From Bathymodiolus brooksi (taxonomy: Eukaryota > Mollusca > Bivalvia > Mytilida > Modiolidae): 64,000 nt of DNA. Location: NCBI GenBank assembly GCA_963680875.1, contig OY804585.1:46297414-46361413 (forward strand). The letters run 5' to 3'. The notes beneath the pieces were generated by a model. The model was given only the letters and a program-made list of their open reading frames with translations. It made no database searches and had not been told where the DNA came from. Shown here piece by piece: positions 1-12,183 of the stretch (the first letter of the stretch is position 1; the number at the start of each line of letters is the position of its first letter). Position numbers and translations under genes: made by a program.

Positions 1-76
1 TCAAGGCCATTACACCAAGTGTGAATAAATACCTTCAGCTAACGGACTACTAATGAAGAAGATAGAATCTGTTGGT

Positions 77-151
77 TCAAGGCCTTTACACTAATTGTGA
101 GAAATACCTCTACTTAACTGACTACTAATTAAGCAGGTAGAATCTGTTGGT
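77..151 (+). repeat. 75-bp monomer characteristic of HOR A
   Basis: GTGAGAAATACC in place of GTGAGTAAATACC, a 1-bp deletion. It is present as the second monomer of every A unit seen and explains why the short unit is 2051 rather than 2052 bp. Confidence 0.88.
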
Positions 152-642
152 TCAATGCCATTACACTAAGTATGAGTAAATACCTCTAATTAACAGACTA
201 CTAATTAAGCAGGTAGAATCTGTTGGTTCAATGCTATTACACTAAGCGTGAGTAAATACCTCTAATTGGCCGACTACTAATTAAGAAGGTAGAATATGTT
301 GGTTCAAGGCCATTAGACTAAGTGTGAGTAAATACCTCTAGTTAATTGACTACTAATTTAGTAGGTAGAATCTGTTGGTTCAATGCCATTACACCAAGTG
401 TGAATAAATACCTCTACTTAACTGACTACTAATTAAGCAGGTAGAATCTGTTGGTTCAATGCCATTACACTAAGTATGAGTAAATACCTCTAATTAACAG
501 ACTACTAATTAAGCAGGTAGAATCTGTTGGTTCAATGCCATTACACTAAGTATGAGTAAATACCTCTACTTAACTGACTACTAATTAAGCAGATAGAATC
601 TGTTGGTTCAATGCCATTACACTAAGTGTGAGTAAATACATC

Positions 643-691
643 TAGCTAACTGACTACTAATTAAGAAGATAGAATCTGGTGGTTCAAGGCC
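643..691 (+). promoter_or_regulatory. Pol III A/B-box-like pair (representative monomer)
   Basis: GGTTCAAGGCC (681-691) fits the tRNA-type B-box core GWTCRANNC without mismatch. TAGCTAACTGA (643-653), 38 bp upstream, fits the A box TRGYNNARNNG with two mismatches. The pair spans most monomers of the array. I cannot fold the monomer into a convincing tRNA: the T-stem is partial and the acceptor arm does not pair. No T-run terminator follows. A coincidental match or a decayed tRNA/SINE origin are both possible. Confidence 0.2.
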
Positions 692-1274
692 ATTACACCA
701 AGTGTGAGTGAATACCTCTAGTTAGCTGACTACTAATTAAGCAGGTAGAATCTGTTGGTTCAATGCCATTAGATTAAGTGTGGATAAATACCTCTAGCTA
801 ACTGACTACTCATTAAGAAGGTAGAATCTGGTGGTTCAAGGCCATTACACCACGTATGAGTGAATACCTCTAGTTAACTGACTACTAATTAAGCAGGTAG
901 AATCTGTTGGTTCAAGGCCATTACACTAAGTGTGAGTAAATACCTCTAGCTAACTGACTACTAATTAAGAAGGCAGAATCGGTTGGTTCAAGGCCATTAC
1001 ACAAAGTGTGACTGAATACCACTAGTTAACTGACTACTAATTAAGAAGGTATAATCTGTTGGCTCAAGGCCATTACACCAAGTGTGGGTGAATACCTCTA
1101 GTTAACTGACCATTTATTAGGAAGGTAGAATCTGTTGGTTCAAAGCCATTACTCTAAGTGTGAGTGAATACCTTTAGTTAACTGACTATTTATTAGGAAG
1201 GTAGAATATGTTGGTTCAAGGCCATTACACCAAGTGTTGATGAATACTTATAGTTAACTGACTATTTATTAGGA

Positions 1275-1310
1275 AGGTATAATCTGTTGTGAGTAAATTC
1301 CTCTAGCTAA
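1275..1310 (+). repeat. 53-bp truncated monomer (first of 11)
   Basis: AATCTGTTG runs straight into TGAGTAAATTCC at about 1288-1290, lacking 23 bp (monomer positions 75-76 and 1-21). The same junction occurs at about 7798, 13472, 18007, 24593, 32090, 32371, 38958, 39242, 42257 and 42538. All copies also share AAATTCC for AAATACC, so they descend from one deletion. The truncation removes the B-box-like motif. Confidence 0.9.
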
Positions 1311-2483
1311 CTGACTACTAATTAAGAAGGTAGAATCTGTTGATTCAAGGTCATTACAATACGTGTGAGTGAATACCTCTAGTTAACTGACTACTAAATA
1401 AGCAGGTAGAATCTGTTGGTTCAATGCCATTACACTAAGTATGAATAAATATCTCTAGCTAACAGACTACTAATTAAGAAGGTAGAATCTGTTGGTTCAT
1501 GGCCATTACACCAGGTGTGAGTGAATACCCTTTGCTAACTGACTATTTATTAGGATGGTAGAATATGTTGGTTCAAGGCCATAACACCAAGTATGGATGA
1601 ATACCTATAGTTAACTGACTATTTATTAGGAAGGGAGAGTCTGTTGGTTCAAGGCCATTACACCAAGTGTAAGTGAATAACTCTAGTTAACTGACTACTA
1701 ATTAAGGAGGTAGAATCTGTTGGTTCAATGCTATTACACTAAGTGTGAGTAAATACCTCTAATTAGCCGACTACTAATTAAGAAGGTAGAATATGTTGGT
1801 TCAAGGCCATTACACTAAGTGTGAGTGAATACCTCTAGTTAACTGACTACTAATTAAGCAGGTACAATCTGTTGGTTCAATGCTATTACACTAAGTGTGA
1901 GTAAATACCTCGAATTAGCCGACTACTAATTAAGAAGGTAGAATATGTTGGCTCAAGGCCATTAGACTAAGTGTGAGTAAATACCTCTAGTTAATTGACT
2001 ACTAATTTAGTAGGTAGAATCTGTTGGTTCAATGCCATTACACCAAGTGTGAATACATACCTTTAGCTAACGGACTACTAATGAAGAAGGTAGAATCTGT
2101 TGGTTCAAGGCAATTACACTAAGTGTGAGTAAATACCTCTACTTAACTGACTACTAATTAAGCAGGTAGAACTGTTGGTTCAATGCCATTACACTAAGTA
2201 TGAGTAAATACCTCTACTTAACAGACTACTAATTAAGCAGGTAGAATCTGTTGGTTCAATGCCATTACACTAAGTGTGAGTGAATACCTCTAGTTAACTG
2301 ACTACTAAATAAGCAGGAAGAATCTATTGGTTCAATGCCATTACACTAAGTATGAATAAATATCTCTAGCTAACAAACTACTAATTAAGAAGGTATAATC
2401 TGTTGGTTCATGGCCATTACACCAGGTGTGAGTGAATACGCTTAGCTAACTGACTATTTATTAGGAAGGTAGAATATGTTGGT

Positions 2484-4534
2484 TCAAGGCCATTACACCA
2501 AGTGTGAATAAATACCTTCAGCTAACGGACTACTAATGAAGAAGATAGAATCTGTTGGTTCAAGGCCTTTACACTAATTGTGAGAAATACCTCTACTTAA
2601 CTGACTACTAATTAAGCAGGTAGAATCTGTTGGTTCAATGCCATTACACTAAGTATGAGTAAATACCTCTAATTAACAGACTACTAATTAAGCAGGTAGA
2701 ATCTGTTGGTTCAATGCTATTACACTAAGCGTGAGTAAATACCTCTAATTGGCCGACTACTAATTAAGAAGGTAGAATATGTTGGTTCAAGGCCATTAGA
2801 CTAAGTGTGAGTAAATACCTCTAGTTAATTGACTACTAATTTAGTAGGTAGAATCTGTTGGTTCAATGCCATTACACCAAGTGTGAATAAATACCTCTAC
2901 TTAACTGACTACTAATTAAGCAGGTAGAATCTGTTGGTTCAATGCCATTACACTAAGTATGAGTAAATACCTCTAATTAACAGACTACTAATTAAGCAGG
3001 TAGAATCTGTTGGTTCAATGCCATTACACTAAGTATGAGTAAATACCTCTACTTAACTGACTACTAATTAAGCAGATAGAATCTGTTGGTTCAATGCCAT
3101 TACACTAAGTGTGAGTAAATACATCTAGCTAACTGACTACTAATTAAGAAGATAGAATCTGGTGGTTCAAGGCCATTACACCAAGTGTGAGTGAATACCT
3201 CTAGTTAGCTGACTACTAATTAAGCAGGTAGAATCTGTTGGTTCAATGCCATTAGATTAAGTGTGGATAAATACCTCTAGCTAACTGACTACTCATTAAG
3301 AAGGTAGAATCTGGTGGTTCAAGGCCATTACACCACGTATGAGTGAATACCTCTAGTTAACTGACTACTAATTAAGAAGGTAGAATCTGTTGATTCAAGG
3401 TCATTACAATACGTGTGAGTGAATACCTCTAGTTAACTGACTACTAAATAAGCAGGTAGAATCTGTTGGTTCAATGCCATTACACTAAGTATGAATAAAT
3501 ATCTCTAGCTAACAGACTACTAATTAAGAAGGTAGAATCTGTTGGTTCATGGCCATTACACCAGGTGTGAGTGAATACCCTTTGCTAACTGACTATTTAT
3601 TAGGATGGTAGAATATGTTGGTTCAAGGCCATAACACCAAGTATGGATGAATACCTCTAGTTAACTGACTATTTATTAGGAAGGGAGAGTCTGTTGGTTC
3701 AAGGCCATTACACCAAGTGTAAGTGAATAACTCTAGTTAACTGACTACTAATTAAGGAGGTAGAATCTGTTGGTTCAATGCTATTACACTAAGTGTGAGT
3801 AAATACCTCTAATTAGCCGACTACTAATTAAGAAGGTAGAATATGTTGGTTCAAGGCCATTACACTAAGTGTGAGTGAATACCTCTAGTTAACTGACTAC
3901 TAATTAAGCAGGTACAATCTGTTGGTTCAATGCTATTACACTAAGTGTGAGTAAATACCTCGAATTAGCCGACTACTAATTAAGAAGGTAGAATATGTTG
4001 GCTCAAGGCCATTAGACTAAGTGTGAGTAAATACCTCTAGTTAATTGACTACTAATTTAGTAGGTAGAATCTGTTGGTTCAATGCCATTACACCAAGTGT
4101 GAATACATACCTTTAGCTAACGGACTACTAATGAAGAAGGTAGAATCTGTTGGTTCAAGGCAATTACACTAAGTGTGAGTAAATACCTCTACTTAACTGA
4201 CTACTAATTAAGCAGGTAGAATCTGTTGGTTCAATGCCATTACACTAAGTATGAGTAAATACCTCTACTTAACAGACTACTAATTAAGCAGGTAGAATCT
4301 GTTGGTTCAATGCCATTACACTAAGTGTGAGTGAATACCTCTAGTTAACTGACTACTAAATAAGCAGGAAGAATCTATTGGTTCAATGCCATTACACTAA
4401 GTATGAATAAATATCTCTAGCTAACAAACTACTAATTAAGAAGGTATAATCTGTTGGTTCATGGCCATTACACCAGGTGTGAGTGAATACGCTTAGCTAA
4501 CTGACTATTTATTAGGAAGGTAGAATATGTTGGT
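2484..4534 (+). repeat. HOR A copy 2, short form (2051 bp)
   Basis: Short form: 27 monomers, one of them 75 bp (GTGAGAAATACC), giving 27 x 76 - 1. It lacks the five-monomer-plus-53-bp segment of the long form. After the monomer with CACCACGTATGAG it goes straight to the one with TTGATTCAAGGTC at about 3390. It has a private CCTCTAG at about 3654 where most copies have CCTATAG. Confidence 0.88.
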
Positions 4535-6509
4535 TCAAGACCATTACACCAAGTGTGAATAAATACCTTCAGCTAACGGACTACTAATGAAGAAGATAGA
4601 ATCTGTTGGTTCAAGGCCTTTACACTAATTGTGAGAAATACCTCTACTTAACTGACTACTAATTAAGCAGGTAGAATCTGTTGGTTCAATGCCATTACAC
4701 TAAGTATGAGTAAATACCTCTAATTAACAGACTACTAATTAAGCAGGTAGAATCTGTTGGTTCAATGCTATTACACTAAGCGTGAGTAAATACCTCTAAT
4801 TGGCCGACTACTAATTAAGAAGGTAGAATATGTTGGTTCAAGGCCATTAGACTAAGTGTGAGTAAATACCTCTAGTTAATTGACTACTAATTTAGTAGGT
4901 AGAATCTGTTGGTTCAATGCCATTACACCAAGTGTGAATAAATACCTCTACTTAACTGACTACTAATTAAGCAGGTAGAATCTGTTGGTTCAATGCCATT
5001 ACACTAAGTATGAGTAAATACCTCTAATTAACAGACTACTAATTAAGCAGGTAGAATCTGTTGGTTCAATGCCATTACACTAAGTATGAGTAAATACCTC
5101 TACTTAACTGACTACTAATTAAGCAGATAGAATCTGTTGGTTCAATGCCATTACACTAAGTGTGAGTAAATACATCTAGCTAACTGACTACTAATTAAGA
5201 AGATAGAATCTGTTGGTTCAATGCCATTAGATTAAGTGTGGATAAATACCTCTAGCTAACTGACTACTCATTAAGAAGGTAGAATCTGGTGGTTCAAGGC
5301 CATTACACCACGTATGAGTGAATACCTCTAGTTAACTGACTACTAATTAAGAAGGTAGAATCTGTTGATTCAAGGTCATTACAATACGTGTGAGTGAATA
5401 CCTCTAGTTAACTGACTACTAAATAAGCAGGTAGAATCTGTTGGTTCAATGCCATTACACTAAGTATGAATAAATATCTCTAGCTAACAGACTACTAATT
5501 AAGAAGGTAGAATCTGTTGGTTCATGGCCATTACACCAGGTGTGAGTGAATACCCTTTGCTAACTGACTATTTATTAGGATGGTAGAATATGTTGGTTCA
5601 AGGCCATAACACCAAGTATGGATGAATACCTATAGTTAACTGACTATTTATTAGGAAGGGAGAGTCTGTTGGTTCAAGGCCATTACACCAAGTGTAAGTG
5701 AATAACTCTAGTTAACTGACTACTAATTAAGGAGGTAGAATCTGTTGGTTCAATGCTATTACACTAAGTGTGAGTAAATACCTCTAATTAGCCGACTACT
5801 AATTAAGAAGGTAGAATATGTTGGTTCAAGGCCATTACACTAAGTGTGAGTGAATACCTCTAGTTAACTGACTACTAATTAAGCAGGTACAATCTGTTGG
5901 TTCAATGCTATTACACTAAGTGTGAGTAAATACCTCGAATTAGCCGACTACTAATTAAGAAGGTAGAATATGTTGGCTCAAGGCCATTAGACTAAGTGTG
6001 AGTAAATACCTCTAGTTAATTGACTACTAATTTAGTAGGTAGAATCTGTTGGTTCAATGCCATTACACCAAGTGTGAATACATACCTTTAGCTAACGGAC
6101 TACTAATGAAGAAGGTAGAATCTGTTGGTTCAAGGCAATTACACTAAGTGTGAGTAAATACCTCTACTTAACTGACTACTAATTAAGCAGGTAGAATCTG
6201 TTGGTTCAATGCCATTACACTAAGTATGAGTAAATACCTCTACTTAACAGACTACTAATTAAGCAGGTAGAATCTGTTGGTTCAATGCCATTACACTAAG
6301 TGTGAGTGAATACCTCTAGTTAACTGACTACTAAATAAGCAGGAAGAATCTATTGGTTCAATGCCATTACACTAAGTATGAATAAATATCTCTAGCTAAC
6401 AAACTACTAATTAAGAAGGTATAATCTGTTGGTTCATGGCCATTACACCAGGTGTGAGTGAATACGCTTAGCTAACTGACTATTTATTAGGAAGGTAGAA
6501 TATGTTGGT
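4535..6509 (+). repeat. HOR A copy 3, short form minus one monomer (1975 bp)
   Basis: It is exactly 76 bp shorter than the short form. The missing monomer is the one that normally follows AGATAGAATCTGGTGG. Here AGATAGAATCTG continues directly into TTGGTTCAATGCCATTAG at about 5205-5230. The first monomer has a private CAAGACC at about 4536. Confidence 0.88.
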
Positions 6510-8993
6510 TCAAGGCCATTACACCAAGTGTGAATAAATACCTTCAGCTAACGGACTACTAATGAAGAAGATAGAATCTGTTGGTTCAAGGCCTTTACAC
6601 TAATTGTGAGAAATACCTCTACTTAACTGACTACTAATTAAGCAGGTAGAATCTGTTGGTTCAATGCCATTACACTAAGTATGAGTAAATACCTCTAATT
6701 AACAGACTACTAATTAAGCAGGTAGAATCTGTTGGTTCAATGCTATTACACTAAGCGTGAGTAAATACCTCTAATTGGCCGACTACTAATTAAGAAGGTA
6801 GAATATGTTGGTTCAAGGCCATTAGACTAAGTGTGAGTAAATACCTCTAGTTAATTGACTACTAATTTAGTAGGTAGAATCTGTTGGTTCAATGCCATTA
6901 CACCAAGTGTGAATAAATACCTCTACTTAACTGACTACTAATTAAGCAGGTAGAATCTGTTGGTTCAATGCCATTACACTAAGTATGAGTAAATACCTCT
7001 AATTAACAGACTACTAATTAAGCAGGTAGAATCTGTTGGTTCAATGCCATTACACTAAGTATGAGTAAATACCTCTACTTAACTGACTACTAATTAAGCA
7101 GATAGAATCTGTTGGTTCAATGCCATTACACTAAGTGTGAGTAAATACATCTAGCTAACTGACTACTAATTAAGAAGATAGAATCTGGTGGTTCAAGGCC
7201 ATTACACCAAGTGTGAGTGAATACCTCTAGTTAGCTGACTACTAATTAAGCAGGTAGAATCTGTTGGTTCAATGCCATTAGATTAAGTGTGGATAAATAC
7301 CTCTAGCTAACTGACTACTCATTAAGAAGGTAGAATCTGGTGGTTCAAGGCCATTACACCACGTATGAGTGAATACCTCTAGTTAACTGACTACTAATTA
7401 AGCAGGTAGAATCTGTTGGTTCAAGGCCATTACACTAAGTGTGAGTAAATACCTCTAGCTAACTGACTACTAATTAAGAAGGCAGAATCGGTTGGTTCAA
7501 GGCCATTACACAAAGTGTGACTGAATACCACTAGTTAACTGACTACTAATTAAGAAGGTATAATCTGTTGGCTCAAGGCCATTACACCAAGTGTGGGTGA
7601 ATACCTCTAGTTAACTGACCATTTATTAGGAAGGTAGAATCTGTTGGTTCAAAGCCATTACTCTAAGTGTGAGTGAATACCTTTAGTTAACTGACTATTT
7701 ATTAGGAAGGTAGAATATGTTGGTTCAAGGCCATTACACCAAGTGTTGATGAATACCTATAGTTAACTGACTATTTATTAGGAAGGTATAATCTGTTGTG
7801 AGTAAATTCCTCTAGCTAACTGACTACTAATTAAGAAGGTAGAATCTGTTGATTCAAGGTCATTACAATACGTGTGAGTGAATACCTCTAGTTAACTGAC
7901 TACTAAATAAGCAGGTAGAATCTGTTGGTTCAATGCCATTACACTAAGTATGAATAAATATCTCTAGCTAACAGACTACTAATTAAGAAGGTAGAATCTG
8001 TTGGTTCATGGCCATTACACCAGGTGTGAGTGAATACCCTTTGCTAACTGACTATTTATTAGGATGGTAGAATATGTTGGTTCAAGGCCATAACACCAAG
8101 TATGGATGAATACCTATAGTTAACTGACTATTTATTAGGAAGGGAGAGTCTGTTGGTTCAAGGCCATTACACCAAGTGTAAGTGAATAACTCTAGTTAAC
8201 TGACTACTAATTAAGGAGGTAGAATCTGTTGGTTCAATGCTATTACACTAAGTGTGAGTAAATACCTCTAATTAGCCGACTACTAATTAAGAAGGTAGAA
8301 TATGTTGGTTCAAGGCCATTACACTAAGTGTGAGTGAATACCTCTAGTTAACTGACTACTAATTAAGCAGGTACAATCTGTTGGTTCAATGCTATTACAC
8401 TAAGTGTGAGTAAATACCTCGAATTAGCCGACTACTAATTAAGAAGGTAGAATATGTTGGCTCAAGGCCATTAGACTAAGTGTGAGTAAATACCTCTAGT
8501 TAATTGACTACTAATTTAGTAGGTAGAATCTGTTGGTTCAATGCCATTACACCAAGTGTGAATACATACCTTTAGCTAACGGACTACTAATGAAGAAGGT
8601 AGAATCTGTTGGTTCAAGGCAATTACACTAAGTGTGAGTAAATACCTCTACTTAACTGACTACTAATTAAGCAGGTAGAATCTGTTGGTTCAATGCCATT
8701 ACACTAAGTATGAGTAAATACCTCTACTTAACAGACTACTAATTAAGCAGGTAGAATCTGTTGGTTCAATGCCATTACACTAAGTGTGAGTGAATACCTC
8801 TAGTTAACTGACTACTAAATAAGCAGGAAGAATCTATTGGTTCAATGCCATTACACTAAGTATGAATAAATATCTCTAGCTAACAAACTACTAATTAAGA
8901 AGGTATAATCTGTTGGTTCATGGCAATTACACCAGGTGTGAGTGAATACGCTTAGCTAACTGACTATTTATTAGGAAGGTAGAATATGTTGGT
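6510..8993 (+). repeat. HOR A copy 4, long form (2484 bp)
   Basis: A full-length long form carrying the 53-bp truncated monomer at about 7798. It has a private CATGGCAATTACACC at about 8920, where other copies read CATGGCCATTACACC. It opens the second L-S-S triplet. Confidence 0.88.
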
Positions 8994-11044
8994 TCAAGGC
9001 CATTACACCAAGTGTGAATAAATACCTTCAGCTAACGGACTACTAATGAAGAAGATAGAATCTGTTGGTTCAAGGCCTTTACACTAATTGTGAGAAATAC
9101 CTCTACTTAACTGACTACTAATTAAGCAGGTAGAATCTGTTGGTTCAATGCCATTACACTAAGTATGAGTAAATACCTCTAATTAACAGACTACTAATTA
9201 AGCAGGTAGAATCTGTTGGTTCAATGCTATTACACTAAGCGTGAGTAAATACCTCTAATTGGCCGACTACTAATTAAGAAGGTAGAATATGTTGGTTCAA
9301 GGCCATTAGACTAAGTGTGAGTAAATACCTCTAGTTAATTGACTACTAATTTAGTAGGTAGAATCTGTTGGTTCAATGCCATTACACCAAGTGTGAATAA
9401 ATACCTCTACTTAACTGACTACTAATTAAGCAGGTAGAATCTGTTGGTTCAATGCCATTACACTAAGTATGAGTAAATACCTCTAATTAACAGACTACTA
9501 ATTAAGCAGGTAGAATCTGTTGGTTCAATGCCATTACACTAAGTATGAGTAAATACCTCTACTTAACTGACTACTAATTAAGCAGATAGAATCTGTTGGT
9601 TCAATGCCATTACACTAAGTGTGAGTAAATACATCTAGCTAACTGACTACTAATTAAGAAGATAGAATCTGGTGGTTCAAGGCCATTACACCAAGTGTGA
9701 GTGAATACCTCTAGTTAGCTGACTACTAATTAAGCAGGTAGAATCTGTTGGTTCAATGCCATTAGATTAAGTGTGGATAAATACCTCTAGCTAACTGACT
9801 ACTCATTAAGAAGGTAGAATCTGGTGGTTCAAGGCCATTACACCACGTATGAGTGAATACCTCTAGTTAACTGACTACTAATTAAGAAGGTAGAATCTGT
9901 TGATTCAAGGTCATTACAATACGTGTGAGTGAATACCTCTAGTTAACTGACTACTAAATAAGCAGGTAGAATCTGTTGGTTCAATGCCATTACACTAAGT
10001 ATGAATAAATATCTCTAGCTAACAGACTACTAATTAAGAAGGTAGAATCTGTTGGTTCATGGCCATTACACCAGGTGTGAGTGAATACCCTTTGCTAACT
10101 GACTATTTATTAGGATGGTAGAATATGTTGGTTCAAGGCCATAACACCAAGTATGGATGAATACCTATAGTTAACTGACTATTTATTAGGAAGGGAGAGT
10201 CTGTTGGTTCAAGGCCATTACACCAAGTGTAAGTGAATAACTCTAGTTAACTGACTACTAATTAAGGAGGTAGAATCTGTTGGTTCAATGCTATTACACT
10301 AAGTGTGAGTAAATACCTCTAATTAGCCGACTACTAATTAAGAAGGTAGAATATGTTGGTTCAAGGCCATTACACTAAGTGTGAGTGAATACCTCTAGTT
10401 AACTGACTACTAATTAAGCAGGTACAATCTGTTGGTTCAATGCTATTACACTAAGTGTGAGTAAATACCTCGAATTAGCCGACTACTAATTAAGAAGGTA
10501 GAATATGTTGGCTCAAGGCCATTAGACTAAGTGTGAGTAAATACCTCTAGTTAATTGACTACTAATTTAGTAGGTAGAATCTGTTGGTTCAATGCCATTA
10601 CACCAAGTGTGAATACATACCTTTAGCTAACGGACTACTAATGAAGAAGGTAGAATCTGTTGGTTCAAGGCAATTACACTAAGTGTGAGTAAATACCTCT
10701 ACTTAACTGACTACTAATTAAGCAGGTAGAATCTGTTGGTTCAATGCCATTACACTAAGTATGAGTAAATACCTCTACTTAACAGACTACTAATTAAGCA
10801 GGTAGAATCTGTTGGTTCAATGCCATTACACTAAGTGTGAGTGAATACCTCTAGTTAACTGACTACTAAATAAGCAGGAAGAATCTATTGGTTCAATGCC
10901 ATTACACTAAGTATGAATAAATATCTCTAGCTAACAAACTACTAATTAAGAAGGTATAATCTGTTGGTTCATGGCCATTACACCAGGTGTGAGTGAATAC
11001 GCTTAGCTAACTGACTATTTATTAGGAAGGTAGAATATGTTGGT
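8994..11044 (+). repeat. HOR A copy 5, short form (2051 bp)
   Basis: A complete 27-monomer short form. It has the usual 75-bp second monomer and no internal gain or loss. Confidence 0.88.
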
Positions 11045-12183
11045 TCAAGGCCATTACACCAAGTGTGAATAAATACCTTCAGCTAACGGACTACTAATGA
11101 AGAAGATAGAATCTGTTGGTTCAAGGCCTTTACACTAATTGTGAGAAATACCTCTACTTAACTGACTACTAATTAAGCAGGTAGAATCTGTTGGTTCAAT
11201 GCCATTACACTAAGTATGAGTAAATACCTCTAATTAACAGACTACTAATTAAGCAGGTAGAATCTGTTGGTTCAATGCTATTACACTAAGCGTGAGTAAA
11301 TACCTCTAATTGGCCGACTACTAATTAAGAAGGTAGAATATGTTGGTTCAAGGCCATTACACCAAGTGTAAGTGAATAACTCTAGTTAACTGACTACTAA
11401 TTAAGGAGGTAGAATCTGTTGGTTCAATGCTATTACACTAAGTGTGAGTAAATACCTCTAATTAGCCGACTACTAATTAAGAAGGTAGAATATGTTGGTT
11501 CAAGGCCATTACACTAAGTGTGAGTGAATACCTCTAGTTAACTGACTACTAATTAAGCAGGTACAATCTGTTGGTTCAATGCTATTACACTAAGTGTGAG
11601 TAAATACCTCGAATTAGCCGACTACTAATTAAGAAGGTAGAATATGTTGGCTCAAAGCCATTAGACTAAGTGTGAGTAAATACCTCTAGTTAATTGACTA
11701 CTAATTTAGTAGGTAGAATCTGTTGGTTCAATGCCATTACACCAAGTGTGAATACATACCTTTAGCTAACGGACTACTAATGAAGAAGGTAGAATCTGTT
11801 GGTTCAAGGCAATTACACTAAGTGTGAGTAAATACCTCTACTTAACTGACTACTAATTAAGGAGGTAGAATCTGTTGGTTCAATGCCATTACACTAAGTA
11901 TGAGTAAATACCTCTACTTAACAGACTACTAATTAAGCAGGTAGAATCTGTTGGTTCAATGCCATTACACTAAGTGTGAGTGAATACCTCTAGTTAACTG
12001 ACTACTAAATAAGCAGGAAGAATCTATTGGTTCAATGCCATTACACTAAGTATGAATAAATATCTCTAGCTAACAAACTACTAATTAAGAAGGTATAATC
12101 TGTTGGTTCATGGCCATTACACCAGGTGTGAGTGAATACGCTTAGCTAACTGACTATTTATTAGGAAGGTAGAATATGTTGGT
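11045..12183 (+). repeat. HOR A copy 6, short form minus 12 monomers (1139 bp)
   Basis: It is 912 bp (12 x 76) shorter than the short form. After the monomer with AATTGGCCGACTAC, the sequence jumps at about 11341-11359 to the monomer with CACCAAGTGTAAGTG. The two partners share about 19 identical bases at the junction, so the exchange kept monomer register. It has a private CTCAAAGCC at about 11652. Confidence 0.87.

Larger units (their letters stand above)
1..2483 (+). repeat. HOR A copy 1, long form (2483 bp)
   Basis: Long form: 32 monomers plus a 53-bp truncated monomer. It is one base shorter than other long copies because one base of the usual AGAATCTG is missing at about 2170 (GTAGAACTGTTGG). 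A private change, GAATACTTATAG, is seen at about 1244 where other long copies read GAATACCTATAG. The copy begins at the window edge, so the true array extends to the left. Confidence 0.88.
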
